DNA of 64,000 nt, from contig NZ_JAUZEE010000001.1 of assembly GCF_030705305.1 (NCBI RefSeq), positions 372,001 through 436,000 of the forward strand, written 5' to 3'. Below, in pieces: positions 8,384-16,244 of this stretch (the stretch's first letter is position 1; every line of letters begins with the position of its first letter). This DNA is from Leptothrix discophora. GTDB lineage: Bacteria > Pseudomonadota > Gammaproteobacteria > Burkholderiales > Burkholderiaceae_C. The translations under genes were made by a program, and so were the position numbers. The notes beneath the pieces are model-generated. The model saw nothing but the letters and a program-made list of their open reading frames with translations, was not told the DNA's origin and searched no databases.

Positions 8384-9547
8384 TCAGATCAGCTCGGCAT
8401 AGATCGCGCGCAGGTCGTCGCGCGTCATCGGCCGCGGGTTGTTGTCGAGCAGGCGCGTGACCTTGGCGGCGCCGTCGACCAGCGCGTCCAGGTCGGCCGC
8501 GCCGATGCCCAGGCCGCGCAGGTCGGCCGGCACGCCCAGGTCGGCATTGAGCTGGCGCAGCGCGTCGACAAAGGCCCGCGAGGCGGCCTCGTCGTCGAGA
8601 CCCTCGACCGGCACGCCCATCGCGCGTGCCATGGCCGCGAAGCGGGCCTGCTGGCCGATGCGGTTGTAGGCCATCACCGAGGGCAGCAGGATCGCGTTCG
8701 ACAGCCCGTGCGCCATGCGGTAGGTGCCGCCCAGCGGGTAGGCCAGCGCATGCACCGCCGTCGTGCTGGACGTGGCGATGCACACGCCGCCGTAGTAGGC
8801 ACCCAGCAGCATGTCCTCGCGCGCCTTCGCATCGTGGCCATCGGCGACGGCGCGGCGGATGCTGCGGCCGATCAGGCGGATCGCCTCCAGCCCGTACAGC
8901 TCGCTGAAGGTGTTGCCCTTGCGCGAGCAGACGCATTCGATCGCGTGGGTCAGCGCATCCATCCCGGTCGAGGCGGTGACCTCGGGCGGCAGCGTCAGGG
9001 TCAGCTGCGCGTCCAGGATCACCGCGTCGGGCACCAGGTGCGGGTCGACGATGCCGACCTTCAGCGCGTCCTCGGCCACCAGCACGATCGCGTTGGGCGT
9101 GGCCTCCGCGCCGGTGCCGGCGGTGGTCGGCACCATCACGGTGGGCAGGCCGCGGCCGGGAACCGGCACGCGCTTGGCGAGCAGGTCACGCAGGCTCACG
9201 TCATGAGCCAGCACGACCGCGGCGATCTTGGCCACGTCGATGACGCTGCCCCCGCCGATGCCGACCACGGCGTCGCAGGCGCCGGCCGCCTTCGAGGCCG
9301 CCAGCGTGCGTTCGACGTCCTGCACGTCCGGCTCGGCCGGCGTGTCGTCGACGATGACGTGGCCGATGCCGGCCGCATCCAGCCCGGCCAGCACCGCATC
9401 GAGCAGGCCGGCGCGGCGCACGCTGCGGCTGACGACCAGCAGCGCGCGGCCGGTGCGCAGGCCGCGCAGCAGCTGCGGCAGCTGGCCCAGCGAGCCGGCG
9501 CCGATCACGACCTGGCCGGCCTGGTGCAGCGTGGCGGGGGCGTTCAT
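8384..9547 (-). CDS. iron-containing alcohol dehydrogenase
   Basis: Protein of 387 residues of the group III Fe-dependent dehydrogenase family. NAD-binding GIGGGSVIDVAKIAA lies near residue 95 and the TTAGTGAEATPNAI segment near 137. Metal residues appear in GMDALTHAIE (Asp and His near 190-200) and in AVHALAYPLGG and MAHGLSNA (His near 260 and 275). It could reduce or oxidise a short hydroxy-aldehyde made by the neighbouring aldolase. Its start ATG overlaps the upstream sialidase-like stop codon by four bases (ATGA), indicating translational coupling. Confidence 0.92.
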   Translation of the reverse strand: MNAPATLHQAGQVVIGAGSLGQLPQLLRGLRTGRALLVVSRSVRRAGLLDAVLAGLDAAGIGHVIVDDTPAEPDVQDVERTLAASKAAGACDAVVGIGGGSVIDVAKIAAVVLAHDVSLRDLLAKRVPVPGRGLPTVMVPTTAGTGAEATPNAIVLVAEDALKVGIVDPHLVPDAVILDAQLTLTLPPEVTASTGMDALTHAIECVCSRKGNTFSELYGLEAIRLIGRSIRRAVADGHDAKAREDMLLGAYYGGVCIATSSTTAVHALAYPLGGTYRMAHGLSNAILLPSVMAYNRIGQQARFAAMARAMGVPVEGLDDEAASRAFVDALRQLNADLGVPADLRGLGIGAADLDALVDGAAKVTRLLDNNPRPMTRDDLRAIYAELI

Positions 9548-10743
9548 CGTGCCGCTCCGGCAACGATCCAGTCGGGCATCACGCGGGCATGGCGGATGTG
9601 CTGGCGGAACACCGTGTAGGCCAGGTGCAGGGCACCGTCATCGCTCTGGCGGATCGACGGGTAGGAGTACTCGCGGTTCTGCCGGTCGGCCGAGTTGTTG
9701 GTCATGCAGTAGCCGTCGCCGGTCTCGAGGTGGCGTTGATGGGGCCAGCTCAGGCCGTCGTCGTTGGACAGCGCCAGCGTCAGCGGGGCGCGCGGCGCGC
9801 CCCAGAAGGCGCGGCGTCCGGGGGCAGCGGCGGGCGGCATGGCAGCGCTTGCGTCGTCCGGTGCGTCGTCCAGCTCGTCATAGAGCGAGACCCGGCGCTC
9901 GCGCGCATCGGCCGCGCTCGAAGCGTTGAAGATCATCGCCAGCCGGCCGTCCCGCAGCCGGATCGCCTGGATCGACGAGTTGTTGTTCGGCAGGCCGGTC
10001 GGCTGCGGCGGCTGCCAGCTCAGGCCACCGTCGTCGCTGGTGCTGCGATAGACGTGGTCGGCCCAGCGGCTGCGGTAGAAGGCCAGCAGGCGGCGACCGT
10101 CGGCGCTCGGCACGATGTTCATGTGGACGCAGCCGAGGCTGTCGGGCACGGCGAGGGTCTGCCAGCTGCGGCCCTGGTCGGTCGAGCGCATCACGGCGGC
10201 GTCGTCGAGCGAGCCGTCCCAGGCCAGGCCCGGCTGCGTGCGGCAGCGGAACACCGGCACCAGCCAGGCGCCGTCGGGCTGCACCTGCACGGGCTGGCGC
10301 ACGAAGGTGCCCGGTGCGTCGAACAGCGTGCGCACGGGGCCCCAGCTCAGGCCGTGGTCGTGCGAGACGCGGCAGCGCACGAAGGCGGTGTCCTGGTGGC
10401 CGGAGGTCTGCGCCGTGTGCAGCAGCCACAAGGTCCCGTCCGGCGCGGGGAAGAGCACCGGGTTCTGCTCGGAGCGATCCGGGTCGTGCGACAGCAGGAC
10501 CGGATCGGACCAGCCGGACGCACCGGGCGCCAGGCGAGAGAAGTGCACGGAGATGTCCGAGCGGCCTTCCATCGTGCCGCCGAACCAGACGCAGCCGAGT
10601 GCGCCGTCGCCCAGCACCATCAGGTTGGCGGCATGGGCCTGCACGCAGGGCGAGGGCAGGTCGGCGACCTGGCGCTGCGGGTCCTCGGCATGCGGGCGCA
10701 GGATGCCGTCGGTCCGACCGGCGGGAGAGAGGGTCGTGTTCAT
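9544..10743 (-). CDS. sialidase-fold (BNR/Asp-box) six-bladed propeller protein, cytoplasmic
   Basis: Protein of 399 residues with at least four Asp-boxes of the form S-x-D-x-G-x-x-W (HDHGLSWGP, STDQGRSWQ, SDDGGLSWQ, SNDDGLSWP), the hallmark of sialidase-like propellers. No signal peptide or membrane segment is visible, so it is probably cytoplasmic, unlike most sialidases. It sits inside a sugar-acid catabolic operon between pdxA-like and Fe-ADH genes. Family members of this type are named sialidase or exo-alpha-sialidase by homology only; lactonase or hydrolase action on a sugar acid would fit the context better. Function not established. Confidence 0.8.
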   Translation of the reverse strand: MNTTLSPAGRTDGILRPHAEDPQRQVADLPSPCVQAHAANLMVLGDGALGCVWFGGTMEGRSDISVHFSRLAPGASGWSDPVLLSHDPDRSEQNPVLFPAPDGTLWLLHTAQTSGHQDTAFVRCRVSHDHGLSWGPVRTLFDAPGTFVRQPVQVQPDGAWLVPVFRCRTQPGLAWDGSLDDAAVMRSTDQGRSWQTLAVPDSLGCVHMNIVPSADGRRLLAFYRSRWADHVYRSTSDDGGLSWQPPQPTGLPNNNSSIQAIRLRDGRLAMIFNASSAADARERRVSLYDELDDAPDDASAAMPPAAAPGRRAFWGAPRAPLTLALSNDDGLSWPHQRHLETGDGYCMTNNSADRQNREYSYPSIRQSDDGALHLAYTVFRQHIRHARVMPDWIVAGAAR

Positions 10744-10768
10744 CGGTGTTCCCCGGCGATGCCCGGCC

Positions 10769-11824
10769 TCAGGAGGACAGGGCGGCCGGGGCCGTCGCAG
10801 CGGCTGCGGCCACCGCGGCGGCGCGCTGGCCGCTCACGAGCTTGAGCGCGTACTCGGCCGCCTCGACCAGGCTGTCCTCGTTGGCCAGGCCCTTGCCGGC
10901 GATGTCGAAGGCGGTGCCGTGGTCGACCGAGGTGCGCAGGATGGGCAGGCCCAGCGTGATGTTGACGCCGCTGATGGCCTGCCACTTGCCCGTCGCCGGG
11001 TCGACGTGGAAGCCCAGCAGCTTGATCGGGATGTGGCCCTGGTCGTGGAACATCGCCACGACCGCGTCGAACTGCTGCGCGCGCAGCTTGATGAAGATGG
11101 TGTCGCCCGGCCAGGGGCCGCTGATGCCGCGTGTCGCGTACTCGGCCACCACCGGCGCGACGATGGCGTCGTCCTCGGTGCCCAGGATGCCGCCCTCGCC
11201 GCAGTGCGGGTTCAGGCCGGCCACGCCGATGCGCGGGTTCTGCACGCCCAGCGCGTGCAGCGCGTCCAGCGTCACGTCGAAGACCCGGCGCAGGCGCTGC
11301 GGCGTGATGCGGCGCGGCACGTCGGCCAGCGCGCAGTGGGTCGTGACGTGGGTGACGCGCAGCTCGCCGTGCGCCAGCATCATCACCGCGTCGCGCTGGC
11401 CGGTCAGGTGGGCGAGCAGCTCGGTGTGGCCTTCGAACAGGTGGCCGGCCAGGTGCAGGGCTTCCTTGGACAGCGGCCCCGTGACGATCGCATCGGCCTC
11501 GCCGGCCTGCACCCGCGCGGCGGCCTGTGCCACCGCGCGGTAGGCCCACTCGCCACCGGCCGCGCTGACCTGGCCGACCGGCACCGGCGCGTCGACCGGG
11601 CCGACATCGACCAGCCGGTAGAAGGGCTGGCCGGCATCGTCCAGCGGTGGCAGGCCCAGCGCCTGCTCGGCCCGCTGCAGCGCCTCGGCGCTGCCCAGCA
11701 CGATGAACTCGGCCGTGCCATCGCGGCGCAGCGGTGCCATCCGGCGGGTTGCCCTGGCGATGATCTCGGGACCGATGCCGGCCGGGTCGCCCATCGTGAA
11801 GGCCAGTCGGGTGGGTGCGTGCAT
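10769..11824 (-). CDS. 4-hydroxythreonine-4-phosphate dehydrogenase (PdxA) family, catabolic PdxA2-like
   Basis: Protein of 351 residues. FTMGDPAGIGPEII opens the protein, TGPLSKEALHLAG lies near residue 115, VTTHCALADVPRRIT near 148, GLNPHCGEGG near 187 and MFHDQGHIPIKLLGF near 245. The metal-binding His residues are kept. In the context of a DUF1537 kinase and DeoR regulator across the divergent promoter it more likely oxidises a 4-phospho four-carbon acid (as PdxA2 does with 4-phospho-D-threonate or erythronate, giving dihydroxyacetone phosphate) than serving vitamin B6 synthesis. Confidence 0.9.
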   Translation of the reverse strand: MHAPTRLAFTMGDPAGIGPEIIARATRRMAPLRRDGTAEFIVLGSAEALQRAEQALGLPPLDDAGQPFYRLVDVGPVDAPVPVGQVSAAGGEWAYRAVAQAAARVQAGEADAIVTGPLSKEALHLAGHLFEGHTELLAHLTGQRDAVMMLAHGELRVTHVTTHCALADVPRRITPQRLRRVFDVTLDALHALGVQNPRIGVAGLNPHCGEGGILGTEDDAIVAPVVAEYATRGISGPWPGDTIFIKLRAQQFDAVVAMFHDQGHIPIKLLGFHVDPATGKWQAISGVNITLGLPILRTSVDHGTAFDIAGKGLANEDSLVEAAEYALKLVSGQRAAAVAAAAATAPAALSS

Positions 11825-11874
11825 GGGTCAGCTTTCGATGCGAGGACAGGGCAGGCCGGCGGCCGGGGGAAGGA

Positions 11875-12921
11875 TCAGTCGGCCTTGATGTTGGCCGTCT
11901 TGATCAGCTTGCCGATGCGCTCGTACTCGACCGGCACGAGCTTGGCGAGTTCGGCCGAATCGCCGCTGGCCACGCTCAGGCCGACGCCGTTGAGCTTGCT
12001 GATCACCTCCGGATTCTTCAACGCCGCACCCAGCGCGGCCGACAGCTTGGCGACCACGTCCTTGGGCGTCTTGGCCGGCGCGAACACGCCATACCAGGCC
12101 GTGAACTGGAACTGCGGGTAGCCGGCTTCGGCGAAGGTGGGCGTGTTGGGCAGGTCGGCGATGCGGCTGGCCGTGCCGATGGCCAGCGCGCGGACCTTGC
12201 CGCCCTTGAGCAGCGGCATCGAGTTGGTCGCGGTGTCGAAGATCACCGGCACGCGTCCGCCGATGAGATCCATGATGTGCGCGTTGCCGCCCTTGTAGGG
12301 CACGTGCGTCATCTCGACGCCGACGTTGGCCGTGAACAGCTCGCCGGCCAGGTGCAACGGCGAGCCGTTGCCGGAGGAGGCGTACATCACGCCGCGCGGG
12401 TCCTTGCGGGCCGCATCGACCACCTCCTTGAGCGACTTGTACGGCGACTCCAGCGAGGTGATCGCGATGATCGGCGCGCTGCCGATCAGGCCGATGGACT
12501 CGAAGTCCTTCAGCGGGTCGTAGTCGGCCTTCAGCAGGTTCGGGCTGGCGGCATGCGTGGCCAGGCCGCCGATCAGCAGCGTGTAGCCGTCCGGCGCGGC
12601 CTTGGCGACCGCGTTGGCGCCCAGCAGCGCGGCCGCGCCGGGCTTGTTGTCCACCAGGGCCGGCTGGCCCAGCGCCTCGCCCATCTTCTGGCCGATCAGG
12701 CGGCCGAGCATGTCGTTGGCGCCACCGGCCGGGTAGGGCACGACGAAGGTGATCTGCTTGTTCGGAAAGCCCTGCGCGGCGGCCGGCAGGGCGGTGCCGG
12801 CGAGCAGGCCGGCCAGCGTGGCACCGGCCATCACGGCGAGCCAGCGACGGCGGCCGTGCTCGCGTGCGGCCGGGGCGGACGAACGGGTCTGGGTCAGTTC
12901 GGTCTGGGTCAGTTCGTACAC
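11875..12921 (-). CDS. Bug-family (TctC-like) periplasmic solute-binding protein
   Basis: Protein of 348 residues: signal peptide (hydrophobic core WLAVMAGATLAGLLAGTALP, cleavage after AAA) then a tripartite tricarboxylate transporter receptor domain, with VVPYPAGGANDMLGR near the mature N-terminus. I chose a GTG start at 12921 because CAGGAGACAAAG lies just upstream of it; an ATG at 13023 would add an unlikely 34-residue leader. The first residues repeat ELTQT twice because of a perfect 15-base tandem duplication at 12886-12915. It is the first gene of the leftward operon. No TctA/TctB membrane genes are nearby, so it may act with a remote transporter or as a sensor. Confidence 0.88.
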   Translation of the reverse strand: MYELTQTELTQTRSSAPAAREHGRRRWLAVMAGATLAGLLAGTALPAAAQGFPNKQITFVVPYPAGGANDMLGRLIGQKMGEALGQPALVDNKPGAAALLGANAVAKAAPDGYTLLIGGLATHAASPNLLKADYDPLKDFESIGLIGSAPIIAITSLESPYKSLKEVVDAARKDPRGVMYASSGNGSPLHLAGELFTANVGVEMTHVPYKGGNAHIMDLIGGRVPVIFDTATNSMPLLKGGKVRALAIGTASRIADLPNTPTFAEAGYPQFQFTAWYGVFAPAKTPKDVVAKLSAALGAALKNPEVISKLNGVGLSVASGDSAELAKLVPVEYERIGKLIKTANIKAD

Positions 12922-13028
12922 GGCTTTGTCTCCTGTGTGAGCCGTTGGGGGAGGACCGCCGAGGTCGGTGGCCGGTGATGGGTCTTGGCGTCTTGTGGCG
13001 CTCGATGGGCTGAAATGTTCCATAAGCT

Positions 13029-13055
13029 TTCACAAACGGTCAATAGGGTTCACAA
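13029..13055. promoter_or_regulatory. candidate DeoR operator: two TTCACAA direct repeats
   Basis: TTCACAA occurs at 13029-13035 and again at 13049-13055, exactly 20 bases (two helical turns) apart, in the 163-base gap between the divergent Bug gene and deoR-type regulator. Spaced direct repeats are common operators for DeoR-family proteins. Assignment to the adjacent regulator is inference. Confidence 0.5.
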
Positions 13056-13084
13056 CCCATCACCGCCTGTGCCATGATTTCGCC

Positions 13085-13942
13085 ATGAGCACGCCCGCCG
13101 ATTTCCCCGCTTCCACGCCGCTGGCCGGTGGCACGACCGCGACCGACGGCACCGTCGTCCCGCTGCTGCCGGCGCAGCGCCGCCAGCACATCGTCGACTT
13201 CCTGCGCCGACATGGCGCGGTGACGCTGCAACAGCTGGAGCAGGCGCTGGGCGTGTCGGTGTCGACGCTGCGGCGCGACCTCGACGGCCTGGCTGCCGAG
13301 GGCGTGATCGACCGGACCCACGGCGGCGCGCTGCTGCGCCAGCAGGAATACAGCACCTTCGAGCCCGATGCCGGCGCCGCCGCCGAGCTGTCGCCGCTGG
13401 AGAAGGAGGCCATCGGCCGGCTCGCCGCCGACGCGCTGCTGCCGCGCCAGAGCGTCATCTTCGACAGCGGCAGCACCGTGCTGGAGGCCGCCCGGGCGGC
13501 CCTGCGCCGCAACATCCCGCTGATCGCGGTCACCAACGACCTGACCATCGCGCAGCTGCTGGGCGGCTCGGCGCAGATCCAGGTCCACCTGCTCGGTGGC
13601 GTGCTGCGTCCTGGCAGTCCGACGGTGACCGGCCAGAGCCTGGTCGAACAGGCCCGCACGATCTGCGCCGACGTGCTGCTGATGGGCGCGCATGCGGTCA
13701 CCGACGGCGTGCTGTCCGAGACCTCGGCCGAAGTGGCGGCGACCAAGCGCGCGCTGATGGCCGCCGCCACCACCCGCCGGCTGCTGGTCGATGCCTCCAA
13801 GTTCCGGCCGCGCGCCTTCATGCAGGTCGCCACGCTGGGCGAGCTGCACGAGGTCATCACCGACGATGGCATCGGCGCGGCCGACGAGGAGCGGCTGCGC
13901 GCGCTGTCGCTGCAGGTCACGATCGCGCGCTGCCGGCGATGA
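13085..13942 (+). CDS. DeoR/GlpR family transcriptional regulator
   Basis: Protein of 285 residues. An N-terminal winged helix (RRQHIVDFLRRHGAVTLQQL followed by LGVSVSTLRRDLDGLAAEGVI, residues about 27-70) ends in the family tag RTHGGAL. The C-terminal DeoRC sugar-phosphate sensing domain contains IFDSGSTVLEAAR and IAVTNDLTIAQLL. The ATG at 13085 follows the TTCACAA repeats. It overlaps the DUF1537 kinase gene by four bases, so both are one transcript, divergent from the Bug-pdxA operon it most likely controls. Confidence 0.93.
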   Translation: MSTPADFPASTPLAGGTTATDGTVVPLLPAQRRQHIVDFLRRHGAVTLQQLEQALGVSVSTLRRDLDGLAAEGVIDRTHGGALLRQQEYSTFEPDAGAAAELSPLEKEAIGRLAADALLPRQSVIFDSGSTVLEAARAALRRNIPLIAVTNDLTIAQLLGGSAQIQVHLLGGVLRPGSPTVTGQSLVEQARTICADVLLMGAHAVTDGVLSETSAEVAATKRALMAAATTRRLLVDASKFRPRAFMQVATLGELHEVITDDGIGAADEERLRALSLQVTIARCRR

Positions 13943-15105
13943 GCGGCCCGCCCCTGCGGCGGCTGCGCGTGCTGGCCGATGACCTGACCGGCGCGCTCGA
14001 CACCGCCGCCGCCTTCGGGGCTGGCGTGCCGGTGTGGCTGGGCCGGCCGGGCGACGCGTCGGCGGCCCCGGCCGGTGCGCCCATCGAGGTCCTCGCCACC
14101 GCCACCCGCGACATCCCGCCCGACGCCCTGGCCGAAGCGCTCGCACCGGCCTGGCCCTGGCTGGGCGCACCGGGCGTGCGCGGCTTCAAGAAGGTCGACA
14201 GCCTGCTGCGCGGCAACAGCTTCGACGAGATCGACGCGACCGCCCGCGCCCTCGGCTGCACGCGGGTGCTGCTGGCGCCGGCCTTCCCGGCGCAGGGCCG
14301 CGAGACCCGCGACGGCCGCCTGTGGCTGCGCCCGCCCGGAGGCTCGGCGGTCGAGCCCACCGGCGTGTCCATGCGCGAGGCGATGCGCGCGCGTGGCCGG
14401 GCGGTCGATGCCGAGCTGCGCCCAGGTGCCGGCATCTGGCTGCCCGAGGCCCGCAGCGATGCCGACCTGCTGGCCTGCGCCCGGGCCGTCATCGCGCACG
14501 AGGCAGAGCACCCGGCCGAGCGCTGGCTGTGGGTCGGCAGCGCCGGCCTGGCGCAGGCGCTGGCCGCCGTCGGCGCGCTGCCGGCGATGCCGGGCGCCGA
14601 GCCCGCGACAGACCCTCCCGGTGGGCTGCGCCTGCTGGTCAGCGCCAGCCACCACGCGGTCTCGCGCCGGCAGTGGGACGCGCTGGCGCAAGCGCAGCCG
14701 GCCCTGCCGATGGCCCGTCATGCGGACCCGGCGGCACGCGATCAACTCATCGAACGGATCGGTCGTGGCGAACGCCGCCACCGCCCGCTGACCGCCGGCT
14801 TCGACCTGGCGCCGTCCGAGCGCCTGACGCCGGACGAGGCACTTCGCCGGCTCGACGCGCATGCCGGGGCCCTGGTCGCGCGCCTGCCCCGGCCGGATGC
14901 GCTGGTGGTCGTCGGCGGCGACACGCTGCTCGCGCTGTGCCGGGCCTCGGGCGCGCAGGCGCTGCGCTCGATGGCCGCGCCGTCGCAGCCCGGCTGGGGC
15001 CAGGCCCGGCTGTGCGGCGGGGCCTGGGACGGCGTGTCGTGCCGCACCCGTTCGGGCGCCTTCGGTGGCGACCGCGACCTGGTCGACGTGCTGGCCCGGC
15101 CCTGA
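13939..15105 (+). CDS. four-carbon acid sugar kinase family protein (DUF1537, OtnK/DtnK-like)
   Basis: Protein of 388 residues. The N-terminal sugar-binding domain begins with LRVLADDLTGALDTAAAFGAG and contains a KKVDSLLRGN motif near residue 86; the C-terminal nucleotide-binding domain has LVVVGGDTLLAL near 318 and ends RSGAFGGDRDLVDVL. Members phosphorylate threonate, erythronate or related acids at O4, giving the substrate for PdxA2-type dehydrogenases, which matches the divergent pdxA-like gene. It is somewhat shorter than many relatives (about 420). The start overlaps the regulator stop (ATGA). Confidence 0.9.
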   Translation: MSGPPLRRLRVLADDLTGALDTAAAFGAGVPVWLGRPGDASAAPAGAPIEVLATATRDIPPDALAEALAPAWPWLGAPGVRGFKKVDSLLRGNSFDEIDATARALGCTRVLLAPAFPAQGRETRDGRLWLRPPGGSAVEPTGVSMREAMRARGRAVDAELRPGAGIWLPEARSDADLLACARAVIAHEAEHPAERWLWVGSAGLAQALAAVGALPAMPGAEPATDPPGGLRLLVSASHHAVSRRQWDALAQAQPALPMARHADPAARDQLIERIGRGERRHRPLTAGFDLAPSERLTPDEALRRLDAHAGALVARLPRPDALVVVGGDTLLALCRASGAQALRSMAAPSQPGWGQARLCGGAWDGVSCRTRSGAFGGDRDLVDVLARP

Positions 15106-16128
15106 TCAGCCGGGCAGGTTGAACGGCGTCGCCACATGCACCGGCGACAGGCCGGGTGGCGGCTCCAGGCCGCTGACGCCGTGTGCGGCCAGCAGCGCCA
15201 GGCAGGCGCGGCGCATGTCGTGGCGCAGGTCGTGGTGCAGCACCGCGTGGAGGCGGCGCTCGCGCAGCAGCCGCACGTTGTCCGCATCCAGGTCATGGCC
15301 GATGAAGCAGCGGCAGCGGCGGCCCTCCAGCTCGAAGGCTTCCAGGATGGCCGCGTTCGCGCCACCGGCCGAGTAGACCGCCACCAGGTCCTCGTGCGCA
15401 CGCAGGCGCTGGCGCACCAGCCGGGCGGTGCGTTCGTGCAGGCCGTGGCCTTCGCTGACGTCGACCGTGCGCAGGCGCGGATGCTCGCGCTGCAGGGCCA
15501 GCCGGAAGGCGCTCTCGCGCGTTTCCTCGCCCCGGAAGCGCACGCTGCTGAGCGAGACCAGCACGGCGGCGCGACGGACCGGACCCAGCCACTGGCCGAT
15601 CAGCCAGGCGGCGGTCTGGCCGGCCACCGCATGGTCCAGGCCGACGTAGGCCAGCCGCCGCGAGGCCGGCAGGTCGGTCGCCACCGTCACCACCGGGATG
15701 CCCAGTCCGGTCAGCTGCGCCACCGCCGCGTTCACCGCCGGCACGTCCGGTGCCTTCAGCAGCACGCCGTGGCTGCCGCGCTGGGCGATGCGCGCCAGCG
15801 TCTCGACGATGCCGTCGGGCGACCAGACCTCGCGGGTCTCGTGGCGGGCCCGGAACAGGACGGGCCGCAGCGCGGCCATCTCGGCATCGAGGGCGTCGCG
15901 CACCTCGGTGGCAAAGCGCGCGGGCGTCTCCATCACCAGGTCGATCATGAACTTGCGACCGACCAGGCCGACCTGGCCGCGCTGGCGCTCCAGCGCGGCC
16001 ATGGCCTGCTCGACCCGACGGACCATGTGCTCGCGCACGTTCTCGCGGCCATGCAGCACGCGGTCGACCGTGGCCGTGCTGACGCCGGCCTGCAGGGCGA
16101 TGTCCTTGACGAGAAAGGGGCGGGCCAT
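15106..16128 (-). CDS. LacI family transcriptional regulator
   Basis: Protein of 340 residues with an N-terminal LacI helix-turn-helix (VKDIALQAGVSTATVDRVLH, residues 7-26) and a periplasmic-binding-protein type sensor domain (ribose-binding-like, RFRGEETRESAFR near residue 200). Its stop codon abuts the stop of the convergent DUF1537 gene with no gap. It is divergent from the PhyH-type oxygenase gene, which is its most probable target. Confidence 0.92.
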   Translation of the reverse strand: MARPFLVKDIALQAGVSTATVDRVLHGRENVREHMVRRVEQAMAALERQRGQVGLVGRKFMIDLVMETPARFATEVRDALDAEMAALRPVLFRARHETREVWSPDGIVETLARIAQRGSHGVLLKAPDVPAVNAAVAQLTGLGIPVVTVATDLPASRRLAYVGLDHAVAGQTAAWLIGQWLGPVRRAAVLVSLSSVRFRGEETRESAFRLALQREHPRLRTVDVSEGHGLHERTARLVRQRLRAHEDLVAVYSAGGANAAILEAFELEGRRCRCFIGHDLDADNVRLLRERRLHAVLHHDLRHDMRRACLALLAAHGVSGLEPPPGLSPVHVATPFNLPG

Positions 16129-16146
16129 GGCGGGAAGTCGATGCGG

Positions 16147-16170
16147 TCCTGATGGATTCCTGATGCATTC
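16147..16170. promoter_or_regulatory. tandem TCCTGATGSATT repeat in the lacI-phyH promoter gap
   Basis: TCCTGATGGAT (16147-16157) is followed one base later by TCCTGATGCAT (16159 onward) in the 116-base divergent gap. This could be an operator for the adjacent LacI protein, although a clear palindrome is not seen. Confidence 0.3.
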
Positions 16171-16244
16171 TGCCGCCGCCGGGACGGACGTCCCTCCCTA
16201 CGCTACGGTGCTTGCCGAACCTGTTCCCGCACCGGAGACCCCGC

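Noticed and set aside
9544-10743. Annotation as a secreted exo-alpha-sialidase
   Set aside because: No export signal, and it lies inside a sugar-acid operon with an overlapping dehydrogenase gene; Asp-boxes alone do not prove sialidase activity.
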